Below are positions 36,106-44,792 of a stretch of 64,000 nucleotides of DNA, piece by piece. The position numbers and the translations under genes were made by a program. The notes under the pieces are model-generated. The model saw nothing but the letters and a program-made list of their open reading frames with translations, did no database searches and was not told where the DNA came from. How positions within the stretch are numbered: the stretch's first letter is position 1; each line of letters opens with the position of its first letter. The stretch spans positions 2,852,001 to 2,916,000 of the forward strand of contig OY761536.1 in NCBI GenBank assembly GCA_963664605.1, read 5' to 3'. Source of the DNA: JAHOYW01 sp963664605. GTDB taxonomy: Bacteria; Verrucomicrobiota; Lentisphaeria; Victivallales; Victivallaceae.

Positions 36106-37845
36106 TTATTTTTTTAATTTATTTAATGTGTATTGCACCGGGGACGGTTCTTCTTTGCCGGTAAAATCGGTTTGTTCCAGTTCAACGATGGATTGATGAA
36201 GCGCGTAACACGCTTCATTATAGCTTATCGCCGCCAATTCAGAAATCAATCTGATACAGCGGTCTATGAGCTTTTTATTGGACATGCTTACAAAACTCAT
36301 CCAGTTGCTTTTGACTTTGCCCATACAAACCATTGTTCCCGTCGAAATCGTGTTCATCGCAAGTTTGACTTTCATGTGATCCATGAGTTTTAAATTCGTT
36401 AATCTCACAGCTCCCGGAATCACTAAAGCGCCCTTCGGAACGTTTGCAGTATCGCCAATTATTAAAGTCAAATACTGCGCAAAATCTCCATATACAGGCT
36501 CGTTCCGGCTGAATTCGTTGCCGGAATAAATACTTACCGCCGCGCTTTGCGGAACCTCATAGCGACATCTTTCATCTTCGTTGCCAATCAAGAATTTGAG
36601 CATTTCTTTTCGACTTATTAAAGGCTGGCTCTGAATAACTTTTTCAGGGGAGTTCATCTCTACATAATCCTCTGTTGTCCATTCCAGACAGCGAAGTTCA
36701 CGCCCCAAATAATATTTCCAGGCATCGGGGGTTGAAAACAACGGTGCTTTCACAAAAGCCCATGAAGGAAGCATTTTCAGATCGTCAAATTTCCTGAACG
36801 GCGTCAGCATAAAAGTCGGCGCCCTTTCCGTTGTATCAGTAAAAATATCAATCAGGAATTCATCGGCAAAATAAGTAACAAGACCTTTTTCGCGGTAAAG
36901 CTTTTCCTCAAAATGAATATATTTAGCGATAGTTTCAAGAGCCGTCCGGCTTTTCAAGTCAGCGACAACTTTGGTCATTTCAGCATCATAATCAATATCC
37001 GAATCGGGAAACAAAGCGAATTCGTCACTGGAAAGATTTTCCTCTAGAATGCGGCTCAAGAGTTTTTCCAGCATAGCCCCGGCGACTAGTTGTTCGCTGC
37101 TGGTCGCCTGCATTCTAGTGGAGCCTGCTATCGCCATTGGCCCGCAAAAAAGATCAAGTACAGTTACATCAGGGTTTTCAATAGCTGCTCTAGAACGTTC
37201 AATATGCTTGCGCAATATATCGGCAGGGTTGTTGAAAAGCAGAAATGTTTTAGCACCAACATCAAGCGCTTCCGCGACTGTTCCAAGCACCGAAGAAGTT
37301 TCCCCGCCCTCAGTTATCGCGATAAGGACATCTTTTGAATTTATATTCAGCTCCTGAGCCTGCCGTCTGCCGAACTGCGCATAATCTTCAAAAGACTCGA
37401 CCGATTTGATGAGTGCGTAATCACCGCCAGTCATTATGCTGAAAACAGTATTTTCAAACTGCGCGACTTTAACGAAGATTTCAGGATTTTCATGTTCAAG
37501 CCGCCTGAAAAACGTCCGCCACATGCTCTCCAGAAGAATACTCAGCCTGCCGGTCGCGCCACAACCGGAAAAGATAATTTTACCGCCGTTAGTCACAGCC
37601 TTATAAGAATCCTCAAGCATAAGTGCAAATTCTTTTCCAGCAAAGATTCTTTCCGCCATCGGAATGATATCTTCATCCACGGAAAAAAGCATTTCAACAC
37701 CTTTTGCGGTGGATTTTTTAAAAACCCTGTCAAGCCCCCGGGTTTTAGGATTGGACTGTTCCGTTGGGAGCATCCCGAGATGAAACTGTTTTTCATTTTC
37801 CAGAAAGTGTATTGCCCTTTCCCTGGCTTCGCCTGTTATACGCAT
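36106..37845 (-). CDS. MurQ/GCKR-like double SIS-domain sugar-phosphate protein
   Basis: A 579-residue cytoplasmic protein. The N-terminal part matches N-acetylmuramic acid 6-phosphate etherase: LPTEQSNPKTRGLDR, then the SIS motif IIFSGCGATGRLSILLESMW and ITEGGETSSVLGTVAEALD. MurQ is about 300 residues; this protein has nearly twice that, so it may have a second SIS-like unit as in eukaryotic glucokinase regulatory protein. The C-terminal half includes NLKLMDHMKVKLAMNTISTG, which resembles the MurQ NxKxxxxQKxxLNxISTxxM helix, meaning that the extra sequence is largely inserted in the middle. It may be an etherase with altered specificity or a sugar-phosphate-binding regulator. Confidence 0.8.
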   Translation of the reverse strand: MRITGEARERAIHFLENEKQFHLGMLPTEQSNPKTRGLDRVFKKSTAKGVEMLFSVDEDIIPMAERIFAGKEFALMLEDSYKAVTNGGKIIFSGCGATGRLSILLESMWRTFFRRLEHENPEIFVKVAQFENTVFSIMTGGDYALIKSVESFEDYAQFGRRQAQELNINSKDVLIAITEGGETSSVLGTVAEALDVGAKTFLLFNNPADILRKHIERSRAAIENPDVTVLDLFCGPMAIAGSTRMQATSSEQLVAGAMLEKLLSRILEENLSSDEFALFPDSDIDYDAEMTKVVADLKSRTALETIAKYIHFEEKLYREKGLVTYFADEFLIDIFTDTTERAPTFMLTPFRKFDDLKMLPSWAFVKAPLFSTPDAWKYYLGRELRCLEWTTEDYVEMNSPEKVIQSQPLISRKEMLKFLIGNEDERCRYEVPQSAAVSIYSGNEFSRNEPVYGDFAQYLTLIIGDTANVPKGALVIPGAVRLTNLKLMDHMKVKLAMNTISTGTMVCMGKVKSNWMSFVSMSNKKLIDRCIRLISELAAISYNEACYALHQSIVELEQTDFTGKEEPSPVQYTLNKLKK

Positions 37846-38052
37846 TGTATTGTGTCTTTGTCTTTTATTTTAATAGTCCAAGGTTACTCATTTAACTCTA
37901 ATCTATTGTATGTTGATTTTAATTCAACTGTTAAATCAATATTTTCCAAAGCAAACTCTTTAACCAATATTTCTTCGTACTGGCCTTTAATGCTAAAGGC
38001 ATCTAAAAAAAATATTCTCCGGCATAAAAAAAGCAAAAAAATAATTTAACTA

Positions 38053-38081
38053 TTGAAAGTTCCCTGTTCTCAGGTTAGAAT
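38053..38081 (+). promoter_or_regulatory. Sigma-70-like promoter of the NtrC-like gene
   Basis: TTGAAA (38053-38058), 17-bp spacer, TAGAAT (38076-38081), about 47 bp before the ATG. The upstream 37846-38052 gap is AT-rich and otherwise featureless. Confidence 0.6.
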
Positions 38082-38128
38082 ATACTTAGGAGATTTAATT
38101 ACTTGATATTTTACTGGAGAAGTCTATT

Positions 38129-39484
38129 ATGCCGAAGATATTAGTATTCAGTCGGGACAGTTACCTGCAAGATTCTTTAAAGAATTTGCTGGAAAAAAAT
38201 TCTTATGAAGTTTCTATTTTTTCTGATTCACATAAAGCAATAGACTCTATATACGAGAAAGCTTATGACCTGGTATTTATAGATTTTCATCCAGATAATG
38301 AAATTAATCATGAATTAATAACTTCTATAAACTGTTTTCAGGATCTGCTGCCGATTATTGTTATCGTAGATAACCGCAACCTCAAAACCGTCCGGGAAGC
38401 AATAAAAGACGGAGCGACAAATTATGTCACCAGGCCACTGGACCCCGATGCGTTGCTCCTGACTCTGGAAATAACCCTTAAACAAGCTGACGCCTTGATT
38501 GAAAATTTATTATATAAATGCAAACTCCAAAAAACAGATGATTACACTTTCATATTGACGTCTTCCGATCATATGATGAAAGTATACTCGCTGATCGAAA
38601 AAATAGCGAAAACCGATTTATCTATCCTGCTCACAGGCGAAGCTGGAAGCGGCAAGGAAACCATTGCTAAAAGAATACACAGGAAAAGCAGACGCAGTAA
38701 ATATGATTTTTGTAAGGTGGACTGCGCTGCTGTCCCTCTGGAAATGCAGGAAGCTGAACTTTTCGGCTACATCAGAAGTATTCCTTCACAGGAATCTCAA
38801 AATATAACAGGGGTGTTTGAAAAAAACAACGGCGGAACAATATTCCTCGATAACATCGACGTTTTACCGATGAATACCCAGATCAAGCTGCTGTATCTCC
38901 TGCAGAATAAAAAAATACAACCAAGCGGCTCTAAAATTAAAAATATAGACATCAGGCTGATTGTCGGTTCAAATACTGATTTGCATAATAAAACTGTTAA
39001 AGGGGAATTTTGTGAAGACTTATATAAAAAGCTGAGTATAGCCTCTATCCATTTGCCGGCACTGCGCGAACGCCGCGAAGATATTCCCGAAATCGTCGAA
39101 CATTTTCTTGATTATTTCTCAGGAGAAAACAGTAAGGATGTAAAAATAAGCAGCCACGCCCTGACTATTTTATGCGAATACGACTGGCCGGGAAATATTG
39201 AACAATTGAAAACCCTCATTGAACGTCTGGTAGCGGCAAATGAAACAGGACAAATATGTAGTGAAGAACTGCCCGATGAATTATTTAAAAAAGCTCCATC
39301 CGAAGCAGGCTGGAACAAGATTATAGATGATAAACTGGATGATATTATGCCTCTGAAAAAATATATGCAGAACCAGGAACTCACATACATGCAGAAAGTT
39401 TTGGAACATTCCGGCGGAGACAAAAATCTCGCAGCCAGAAAACTTGGAATTAGTTTAGCCTCTTTTTATAGAAAATTACAGTAA
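38129..39484 (+). CDS. Degenerate NtrC-family regulator (pseudo-receiver, inactive AAA+ core, Fis-type HTH)
   Basis: A 451-residue protein with the full NtrC layout: receiver (1-120), AAA+ (140-370), Fis-like HTH (420-450, LAARKLGISLASFYRKL). In the receiver the phospho-acceptor Asp52 remains but the acidic pair reads FSRD, the conserved Thr is Val, and the conserved Lys is Arg102. Walker A GEAGSGKE (170-177) is present. The GAFTGA sigma-54 loop is absent: after ELFGYIRS the sequence reads IPSQESQNITGVFEKNNGG. Walker B is FLDNID, so the catalytic Glu is Asn242. Arginine fingers in FREDLYYRL read FCEDLYKKL. The sensor II Arg in WPGNVREL is Glu358. It should bind DNA but not hydrolyse ATP or open sigma-54 promoters. 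Confidence 0.9.
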   Translation: MPKILVFSRDSYLQDSLKNLLEKNSYEVSIFSDSHKAIDSIYEKAYDLVFIDFHPDNEINHELITSINCFQDLLPIIVIVDNRNLKTVREAIKDGATNYVTRPLDPDALLLTLEITLKQADALIENLLYKCKLQKTDDYTFILTSSDHMMKVYSLIEKIAKTDLSILLTGEAGSGKETIAKRIHRKSRRSKYDFCKVDCAAVPLEMQEAELFGYIRSIPSQESQNITGVFEKNNGGTIFLDNIDVLPMNTQIKLLYLLQNKKIQPSGSKIKNIDIRLIVGSNTDLHNKTVKGEFCEDLYKKLSIASIHLPALRERREDIPEIVEHFLDYFSGENSKDVKISSHALTILCEYDWPGNIEQLKTLIERLVAANETGQICSEELPDELFKKAPSEAGWNKIIDDKLDDIMPLKKYMQNQELTYMQKVLEHSGGDKNLAARKLGISLASFYRKLQ

Positions 39485-39526
39485 GCGTGCTATAGTACCG
39501 AAAATACATAATAAGAGGCAATAATA

Positions 39527-40078
39527 ATGTTAAAAAAGATTGTATTACTTGGTTCTATAGTTTCCGTTTTATTTATGACTGGATGTGAAGTCCTTGAAGA
39601 GGCAATGAAAGATGAAGAAAAAAATAAGCCAAAATATATTTTAAGCCTTCATGAAATTGTTAAATATCCAAGATCAAATGAACTTGAGAAAAAAGTAATA
39701 GCTTTTGACGGTACAACATATTGGGTTAATGTAAATCAATTCTTCCATTCAAGGCACATTGAGGCGGCAAAGCTTGTTCCAAGCAAAACCAGAAAAGGAT
39801 ATTATGACCTGCTTTTAAAAATTGATTACAGCGGTATCGTAAAATGGATTCAATTATCAATGTATTTCCGGAATAAAAAGCTCGCTCTTCTTATCGATGG
39901 ACAATTCTATGCTCTGTATACTCCCGACCAGTTGGCTGATGAAAATGATAAATGGGTACTGTTGACCGGCCCGTTTGATCCAATAACAGCAAAGGGAATA
40001 CAAAAATACGCGCACAAGAATTATATTAAATTTAATCCCAAAAAACAGAATTTAATGGAAATATTCAGTAATATGTAG
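39527..40078 (+). CDS. Lipoprotein of unknown function
   Basis: A 183-residue protein with a signal peptide and lipobox LFMTGC (Cys about residue 20). The mature part begins with a charged linker and has a mixed alpha/beta domain (KKVIAFDGTTYWVNVNQFFH, YDLLLKIDYSGIVKWIQLSM, NKKLALLIDGQFYALYTP). The layout of beta strands around a ligand-free groove vaguely recalls the SecD first periplasmic domain, but similarity is too weak to name. It follows the NtrC-like gene by 42 bp on the same strand and may be cotranscribed. Confidence 0.65.
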   Translation: MLKKIVLLGSIVSVLFMTGCEVLEEAMKDEEKNKPKYILSLHEIVKYPRSNELEKKVIAFDGTTYWVNVNQFFHSRHIEAAKLVPSKTRKGYYDLLLKIDYSGIVKWIQLSMYFRNKKLALLIDGQFYALYTPDQLADENDKWVLLTGPFDPITAKGIQKYAHKNYIKFNPKKQNLMEIFSNM

Positions 40079-40081
40079 ATA

Positions 40082-40109
40082 AAAAAGTGCCGTCATAAAA
40101 TGACGACAC
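40082..40109 (-). terminator. Intrinsic terminator at the end of the capsid cluster
   Basis: Arms 40087-40095 and 40101-40109 pair with one mismatch around taaaa; on the minus strand six T follow. It lies 20 bp after the last gene of the minus-strand set and also just after the plus-strand lipoprotein. Confidence 0.8.
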
Positions 40110-40128
40110 TGGCGATGTATCTTAGATG

Positions 40129-40593
40129 TTATCTGGAATATTTTTTTATCAATACTCCTTCCGAATCTTCATAAACCTCAAAATTAATTTTAAGGCAACA
40201 GCCTTCTGTATTTTTATAAGCAAATGCAGACTCGGGAATAAGCACTGTTCTGGGAAAACAATATGTTATGTTTTCATTCCCTGCAACCGGAGATAAACAA
40301 AGGCTTCCGCCGGTTATAAGTACATTTTCATCAAAAATAATATTTATTTTTTTGCCTTGCGCATCATAAAAACTGGCAAAATTCCTGTCAGGCTCCTTTA
40401 AACTAATAGAAATTTTAATCTTAATATTCGTAATGATCTTACAAACAGTTTCGCAGCCTGTTTGATTGCATAGGGCTTCATAAAAATCCGGTTCGAAATT
40501 CATTATAGGGCTATCAAGCGTTACACCAATATATTCTCCTTTATAGCTAACGCAATATGGCCCCTTTTTTAAAAATTCCTCATTGCAATTCAT
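40129..40593 (-). CDS. Stand-alone tail-tube-domain-like protein (paralogue 2)
   Basis: A 154-residue protein related to the next gene upstream (40607-41059) and to the first half of the 43862-44755 protein. Shared landmarks are the N-terminal KKGPYCVSYKGEYIGVT, a long central strand region, NENITYCFPRTVLIPESAF and the C-terminal INFEVYEDSEGVLIKKY. By that relation it is probably a beta-barrel structural protein of virion tail-tube type, although no direct motif proves it. It has four more cysteines than its relatives. It is the last gene before the terminator at 40082-40109. Confidence 0.6.
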   Translation of the reverse strand: MNCNEEFLKKGPYCVSYKGEYIGVTLDSPIMNFEPDFYEALCNQTGCETVCKIITNIKIKISISLKEPDRNFASFYDAQGKKINIIFDENVLITGGSLCLSPVAGNENITYCFPRTVLIPESAFAYKNTEGCCLKINFEVYEDSEGVLIKKYSR

Positions 40594-40606
40594 AGAAATC
40601 CCCGCC

Positions 40607-41059
40607 TCAGCAATTCGCCTCTATTTTCTTCATAAATACACCGCTTTTATCAGGAAGTATCTCAAATTTCCAAAACATATTGGAGTTTTTTTTTACTTTC
40701 GGTTCAGCTTTCAATTCAGCCGCGGGAAAACAGTAAATAATTTTTTCATCAGGGTCCAAAGGCACAAAAGTCAGTTCACCCGGCAAGTCATCATACTCAC
40801 AAGGCATATCCAACGGCTGCGGATTTACTGCTTCAAACTCCATACTTATAGAATTATCAACTCGCAAATCAGCTAAAATGCCGTTTTCCGGTCTTAAATG
40901 ATGAGTTTCACTAATCAAAGGTTCTATCTTCCACTGAGGCATGACTTTCGCGCCTCCAATACTTTTTCCTTTGTAAGCGACAATAACGGTTCCCGAAGGA
41001 AACAACTTTGAGATTTTTTCCGAGTTCATACTCAAAATCCTTTTTTTAATTGTTTTCAT
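40607..41059 (-). CDS. Stand-alone tail-tube-domain-like protein (paralogue 1)
   Basis: A 150-residue protein with the same plan as its neighbour: FPSGTVIVAYKGKSIGGAKV at the start, FVPLDPDEKIIYCFPAAELK in the middle (compare IVPLSPNDKTAYRLPNALVV in the 43862-44755 protein) and WKFEILPDKSGVFMKKIEAN at the end. The shared pattern makes it a diverged copy of the tube-like domain. Sequence divergence from the other copies is high, so the duplications are old or the copies fast-evolving. The gap to the next gene is 13 bp. Confidence 0.6.
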   Translation of the reverse strand: MKTIKKRILSMNSEKISKLFPSGTVIVAYKGKSIGGAKVMPQWKIEPLISETHHLRPENGILADLRVDNSISMEFEAVNPQPLDMPCEYDDLPGELTFVPLDPDEKIIYCFPAAELKAEPKVKKNSNMFWKFEILPDKSGVFMKKIEANC

Positions 41060-41417
41060 TGTAATTTGTCGTGCAATTTTTAAAAAAACATTTTATATCC
41101 TCTTCACATAAAATTCATATCTCTTTTTCCTAGCAACACTTACAACTTTAAGGGCGAAAAATTAATATATACCGACATCGGAACGCTTCACAACACCGCC
41201 CCGCAGAAAATCTTTAAATTTTATATTTTCCTAATAATAGAATCTTTGTCAACCTGATTTTTATATTGCGGTTGATAAAATTTTTAATTACAGGAACGCA
41301 TTAAGCGCTTCCATAAAAGAAAAGGTGGAACAATGACAAGTTTCACAATAGAATAAAATTGATCTCTAAAAAGCTTAAAGAATGGAAATCAAAAATTTTC
41401 TAAACGGTTTTTGATAC
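41060..41417. other. AT-rich gap, no gene seen
   Basis: These 358 bp separate the tube-like paralogues from a broken gene fragment. No credible reading frame, RNA gene or terminator was found. A short stretch near 41171-41187 (accgacatcggaacgc) is loosely like the inner part of the 34671 repeat but is too short and imperfect to count. Confidence 0.5.
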
Positions 41418-41705
41418 TTAAAATATCCATTTGCCAGGAGCCTGTTTATTCTTACGCGTATCTTTTGGTAATTTTGATGAGTAGTTGATACCAAAATTGT
41501 TGCTTACCTTATTGAGTTCTTTCATTGTGTTTTCCAATTTTGTGGTATAGTCGTAAACAACTTTCGCCATTTTATCGGTGTTTTCGGCGACGATGAAAAT
41601 GAATTCGTAATAATCCCGGATTCCCGGCGGTAATTTGTCTGAGAGAGATTTGAAGCTATTTTGGACGCTACCTGAGCGATTTTATCTCCAGGGAAAACGA
41701 CTAAG
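41418..41705 (-). pseudogene. Frameshifted duplicate of the 3' end of the helical virion-cluster gene (42802-43845)
   Basis: Translating the minus strand in two frames gives DKIAQVASKIAS, then after a short deletion LPPGIRDYYEFIF, AENTDKMAKVVYDYTTKLE and a different tail ending GKWIF with stop at 41418-41420. These match KVAQEASKTAS, LPPGMRDYYEFIF and AENTDKMAKVVYDYTTRLE in the intact gene. Nucleotide similarity is about 90 percent over roughly 115 bp (41520-41636 versus 42949-43066). There is no start codon, so it is a remnant of a duplication. Confidence 0.8.
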
Positions 41706-41820
41706 ATCATAGAACTGCATGTTCGGGCTGAAAGATTTAGTATTTACTTAACTTGTTAGATTAAATTTGACTTCTACGTCTAATACGGTTACTTTAGAAC
41801 AAACGTCAAAGGAGTCTATT

Positions 41821-42789
41821 TTGAAAAAATATATTATTATCTTTTTACTGGTAGGTTTAACAAACGGCCTGTTTGCCGATGTCGGGGGAAAAGTTAAAAA
41901 TACTAAAAAAGACATTCAAAAAATGTATCTTGAAATTGATAATTTATCCAAACAAAAAAAATATTCGGAAGCTTTAAAAATATGTAACAAAATAGAAAAT
42001 CATTTTGAGTTCCGATATAAAAATGAAAAAGATATTTTAAGCGCTGTTTTACTGGCTAGAGCATATATCGCCAAATCAAAAGTTTTTCTCAACATGAATA
42101 ATTTAAAAAAGGCAGTAGATGTAACACGAAAAGCAGTTGAGCTTTATGAAAAATTTTCTTATTTAAAGCAGTCAAAGCAATATCCTAAGCTTAAAGCCCT
42201 GTTGAAAGAAAGAGAAATTATGCTGAATAATATTGCCTATTCAAAATCAATAGAACAAATCCATAATTTATATGATTCAGGCAAATATGCGGATGCCGAA
42301 AAGGTTGCATCAAAATTATTTAAAAAGGTACAAGAAGATAAGAATGCTGATAACAAGCTGTTATCACTTGTTTATTTTTTGACTGGTCGCAATTTGGTTG
42401 CCCAGCATAAGAAAGCAGGCTTGGAACCTTTGGAAAGAAGTCTAAACTATTTTTCAAAAATAAAAAAAGGGAAGGAACAATTTTTTGATGACTATTTAAC
42501 TTATGATATATACTCATTTTTATCATTTGCTTATAAATTGAATAATCAACCTGAAAATAGTTTAAAATATGCTAAGTTGTTACATAAAATAAGCTCTGGA
42601 AAGTATCCTAATGATCCGTCAAGATTAATTAAATCATCAATTACATTAGCATTTGCTTATAGAGCATGTAATGACAAAAAGAATGCTGTAAAATATGCGA
42701 AAAAAACGTTGGAACTTATGAAGAAAGATCCAACGTTAAAATCTCGATTACATCTAGTAGAAAGTTCTATAAAAGAATGGAGTAAGTAA
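41821..42789 (+). CDS. Secreted TPR-like helical-repeat protein
   Basis: A 322-residue protein from the TTG at 41821, chosen because AAAGGAG lies 5-11 bp upstream and the product then begins with a clean signal peptide (MKKYIIIFLLVGLTNGLFA). An upstream in-frame ATG at 41767 would bury the signal peptide. The mature part consists of repeated helix pairs, for example KYSEALKICNKIENHFEF, NLKKAVDVTRKAVELYEKF and CNDKKNAVKYAKKTLELMKK, of TPR type. Such domains bind partner proteins. It is the only plus-strand gene inside the virion cluster and is markedly AT-rich, which suggests separate insertion. Confidence 0.75.
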   Translation: MKKYIIIFLLVGLTNGLFADVGGKVKNTKKDIQKMYLEIDNLSKQKKYSEALKICNKIENHFEFRYKNEKDILSAVLLARAYIAKSKVFLNMNNLKKAVDVTRKAVELYEKFSYLKQSKQYPKLKALLKEREIMLNNIAYSKSIEQIHNLYDSGKYADAEKVASKLFKKVQEDKNADNKLLSLVYFLTGRNLVAQHKKAGLEPLERSLNYFSKIKKGKEQFFDDYLTYDIYSFLSFAYKLNNQPENSLKYAKLLHKISSGKYPNDPSRLIKSSITLAFAYRACNDKKNAVKYAKKTLELMKKDPTLKSRLHLVESSIKEWSK

Positions 42790-42801
42790 TAAAGCTCAAT
42801 G

Positions 42802-43845
42802 TTACTTACGTCGTTTGTCTCCATAAAAAACATCAACTAGTTCTCCCGCAGTAGCTGCATTTGTGTTTTTATTTTCCTTCAGGTTGCTGTAGTCTCCAGC
42901 TTTAACACTTCTCGATTCTTGATTTCTGCGGACATCCATATCAAGTTCTTTCATAGCTCTTTCCAATCTTGTGGTATAGTCGTAAACGACTTTCGCCATT
43001 TTGTCGGTGTTTTCGGCGACGGTAAAAATGAATTCGTAATAATCCCGCATTCCCGGCGGTAATTTGCTTGAAAATGACTTCAAAATTGAAGCTGTTTTGG
43101 ATGCTTCCTGGGCGACTTTATAATAATAATTCTTAAAATCTTTAGAAGTGTTAAGTCTGTTTGACTGCTCCAAAACTTTTCCACCCTCTGAGTAAATGTC
43201 AAGAATTTTTATCGCCCTGTCACTCATTTTTATGACTTTATCCACTTTGTTGAAAACTTTTGCTACCGTGTCCAATTTTTTCCCAAATAGCTTCAGTTTT
43301 TCAAGAGAATCTTTCTTACGCAGCAAATTTGCAATATCTGTTTCTGACAGCGGCCTTTTAATATAAGAATTTCCGGCATGAAAATAAACTTTTTTGTAAA
43401 TTTTTGCCGCTTTATCCATGATGTCATTATATATTCGATTTTTAGCGGCAACTATAATTTTATCTTTTGCTTTATAGATATCAATATCAGCCATTTCGGC
43501 GAGTTTTGCCAAGCTGTCCTTTACCCCTTTGATACTCGAGAGTTTATTCATCACATTAGCAGGGATATGCTTATTAATAACATCCTTTATCTTTGGAATA
43601 CGTAATTTTCCATTAGTTCTGTTTAGCCCTGAAATAATGACCTCTAGATCTTTATAAATCTTATGATATAATTCGACATTATCAATAACTTCAGCCATAT
43701 TATTTTTTTCACGAGTACGAATTTCTTTAAGTTCAATAGACTTTTCTTTATTACTACTTATGCTTTTAGTTATTGCTGATTTTTTTTCGGAATATTTAAT
43801 TTTTAATAATGCCGCTTTCTTTATATTGCCATTATAACCATTCAT
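42802..43845 (-). CDS. Long helical protein of the virion-like cluster, unknown function
   Basis: A 347-residue, basic and almost wholly helical protein without a signal peptide or transmembrane segment. Lysine-rich N-terminus (KKAALLKIKYSEKKSAI), then many amphipathic helices (KLKLFGKKLDTVAKVFNKVD, TDKMAKVVYDYTTRLERAMK). No family is recognised. It follows the tube/terminator-like gene by 16 bp, where phages often have a tail assembly chaperone or tape measure, but it is too short and lacks the repeats of a tape measure. A fragment of its 3' end lies 1.1 kb further on. Confidence 0.65.
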   Translation of the reverse strand: MNGYNGNIKKAALLKIKYSEKKSAITKSISSNKEKSIELKEIRTREKNNMAEVIDNVELYHKIYKDLEVIISGLNRTNGKLRIPKIKDVINKHIPANVMNKLSSIKGVKDSLAKLAEMADIDIYKAKDKIIVAAKNRIYNDIMDKAAKIYKKVYFHAGNSYIKRPLSETDIANLLRKKDSLEKLKLFGKKLDTVAKVFNKVDKVIKMSDRAIKILDIYSEGGKVLEQSNRLNTSKDFKNYYYKVAQEASKTASILKSFSSKLPPGMRDYYEFIFTVAENTDKMAKVVYDYTTRLERAMKELDMDVRRNQESRSVKAGDYSNLKENKNTNAATAGELVDVFYGDKRRK

Positions 43846-43861
43846 AGATGAATTCCTTTTT

Positions 43862-44755
43862 CTAAATAGTTAACGCTAATTCCATAGAGCCGCGGGTTTT
43901 AATCTTTCCGTTGTCGGCTTCATAACAATCAAATTCCTCTTCCCCGCTTATAAGGGCTTTTACCGTGACATTATTGCCATCATCCAGGGCTAATTCATCA
44001 CCGTAAACCGGCAGCGCGTCACGTAATTTGTGAATTATAGCCATAACTGTGTCACAGTTTTCATCTCTGGATATAAAAGTAAATCTATATGCTTCGCTCA
44101 TGCCGTATTCCACCGCTTCTCTTTTATGCATCATTAACGCGCTGCCGTCGACACCAATCGGCAGATGAGCGCGAAAAATATTCGTGTCCACAGTAAGGCC
44201 GAGTTTGTCCGCGATATAGTAGGTTAATGCACGTTGGAGGGATGCGGGAGATATACTGTCACGTTCCAGGCTTACTCGTTCACATGTATCGGCGTCCAGT
44301 GGCTCAATGAGGATTTCTTCGCCGTCATTGTAATTGGACTCAAATTCAAGTCGCAAAACATATTCATCAGTATTGCTGAAGGTCAATTCCCCCTGATTTA
44401 CCACCAACGCGTTGGGAAGACGGTAGGCGGTTTTGTCATTCGGACTTAGCGGAACGATTAAGAGTTCGCCTCCATGGGGTGCCTGGCGTCTGCCCAGGTC
44501 GTCTAGGGTCCAGGTCTTATTTTCGTTTAATAAATAATTGACGCCTTTATCTATTTGGAAAATTTCCGTTTTAAAGTAGATGTGTATGCCGGTCAAACGC
44601 TTATCGATAACCTGCTCATGGGTTCTATTAACCTTCACGTCATGATTAGTGAATTTGAAGGTCAAAACGGATGAACCGCTGGTTATTCCCAGTAATTCGC
44701 CTTTATAGGTGATCGAACAAGGGCCGACTTTAAGGTTCTGGGTGTTTAATGACAT
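43862..44755 (-). CDS. Tail-tube-like / tail-terminator-like fusion protein
   Basis: A 297-residue protein with two parts. Residues 1-155 (VGPCSITYKGELLGITSGSS, IVPLSPNDKTAYRLPNALVV, YVLRLEFESNYNDGEEIL) have the size and beta-rich plan of a phage tail-tube protein and are related to the genes at 40607 and 40129. Residues 160-297 (ALTYYIADKLGLTVDTNIFR, HLPIGVDGSALMMHKREAVE, MAIIHKLRDALP, GSMELALTI) recall tail-terminator/minor-capsid proteins that cap the tube. Both assignments rest on pattern and position after capsid and connector genes; neither is certain. Confidence 0.6.
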   Translation of the reverse strand: MSLNTQNLKVGPCSITYKGELLGITSGSSVLTFKFTNHDVKVNRTHEQVIDKRLTGIHIYFKTEIFQIDKGVNYLLNENKTWTLDDLGRRQAPHGGELLIVPLSPNDKTAYRLPNALVVNQGELTFSNTDEYVLRLEFESNYNDGEEILIEPLDADTCERVSLERDSISPASLQRALTYYIADKLGLTVDTNIFRAHLPIGVDGSALMMHKREAVEYGMSEAYRFTFISRDENCDTVMAIIHKLRDALPVYGDELALDDGNNVTVKALISGEEEFDCYEADNGKIKTRGSMELALTI

Positions 44756-44792
44756 GATCTATTCTCCTTTTTCTGTTATTCGTTTTCTAAAA

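Noticed and set aside
39527..40078. SecD-like periplasmic domain protein
   Set aside because: Resemblance is limited to a few strands; not enough to name the lipoprotein.
41171..41187. Possible third copy of the 34671 inverted repeat
   Set aside because: Only about 12 of 16 bases fit and none of the outer part is present.
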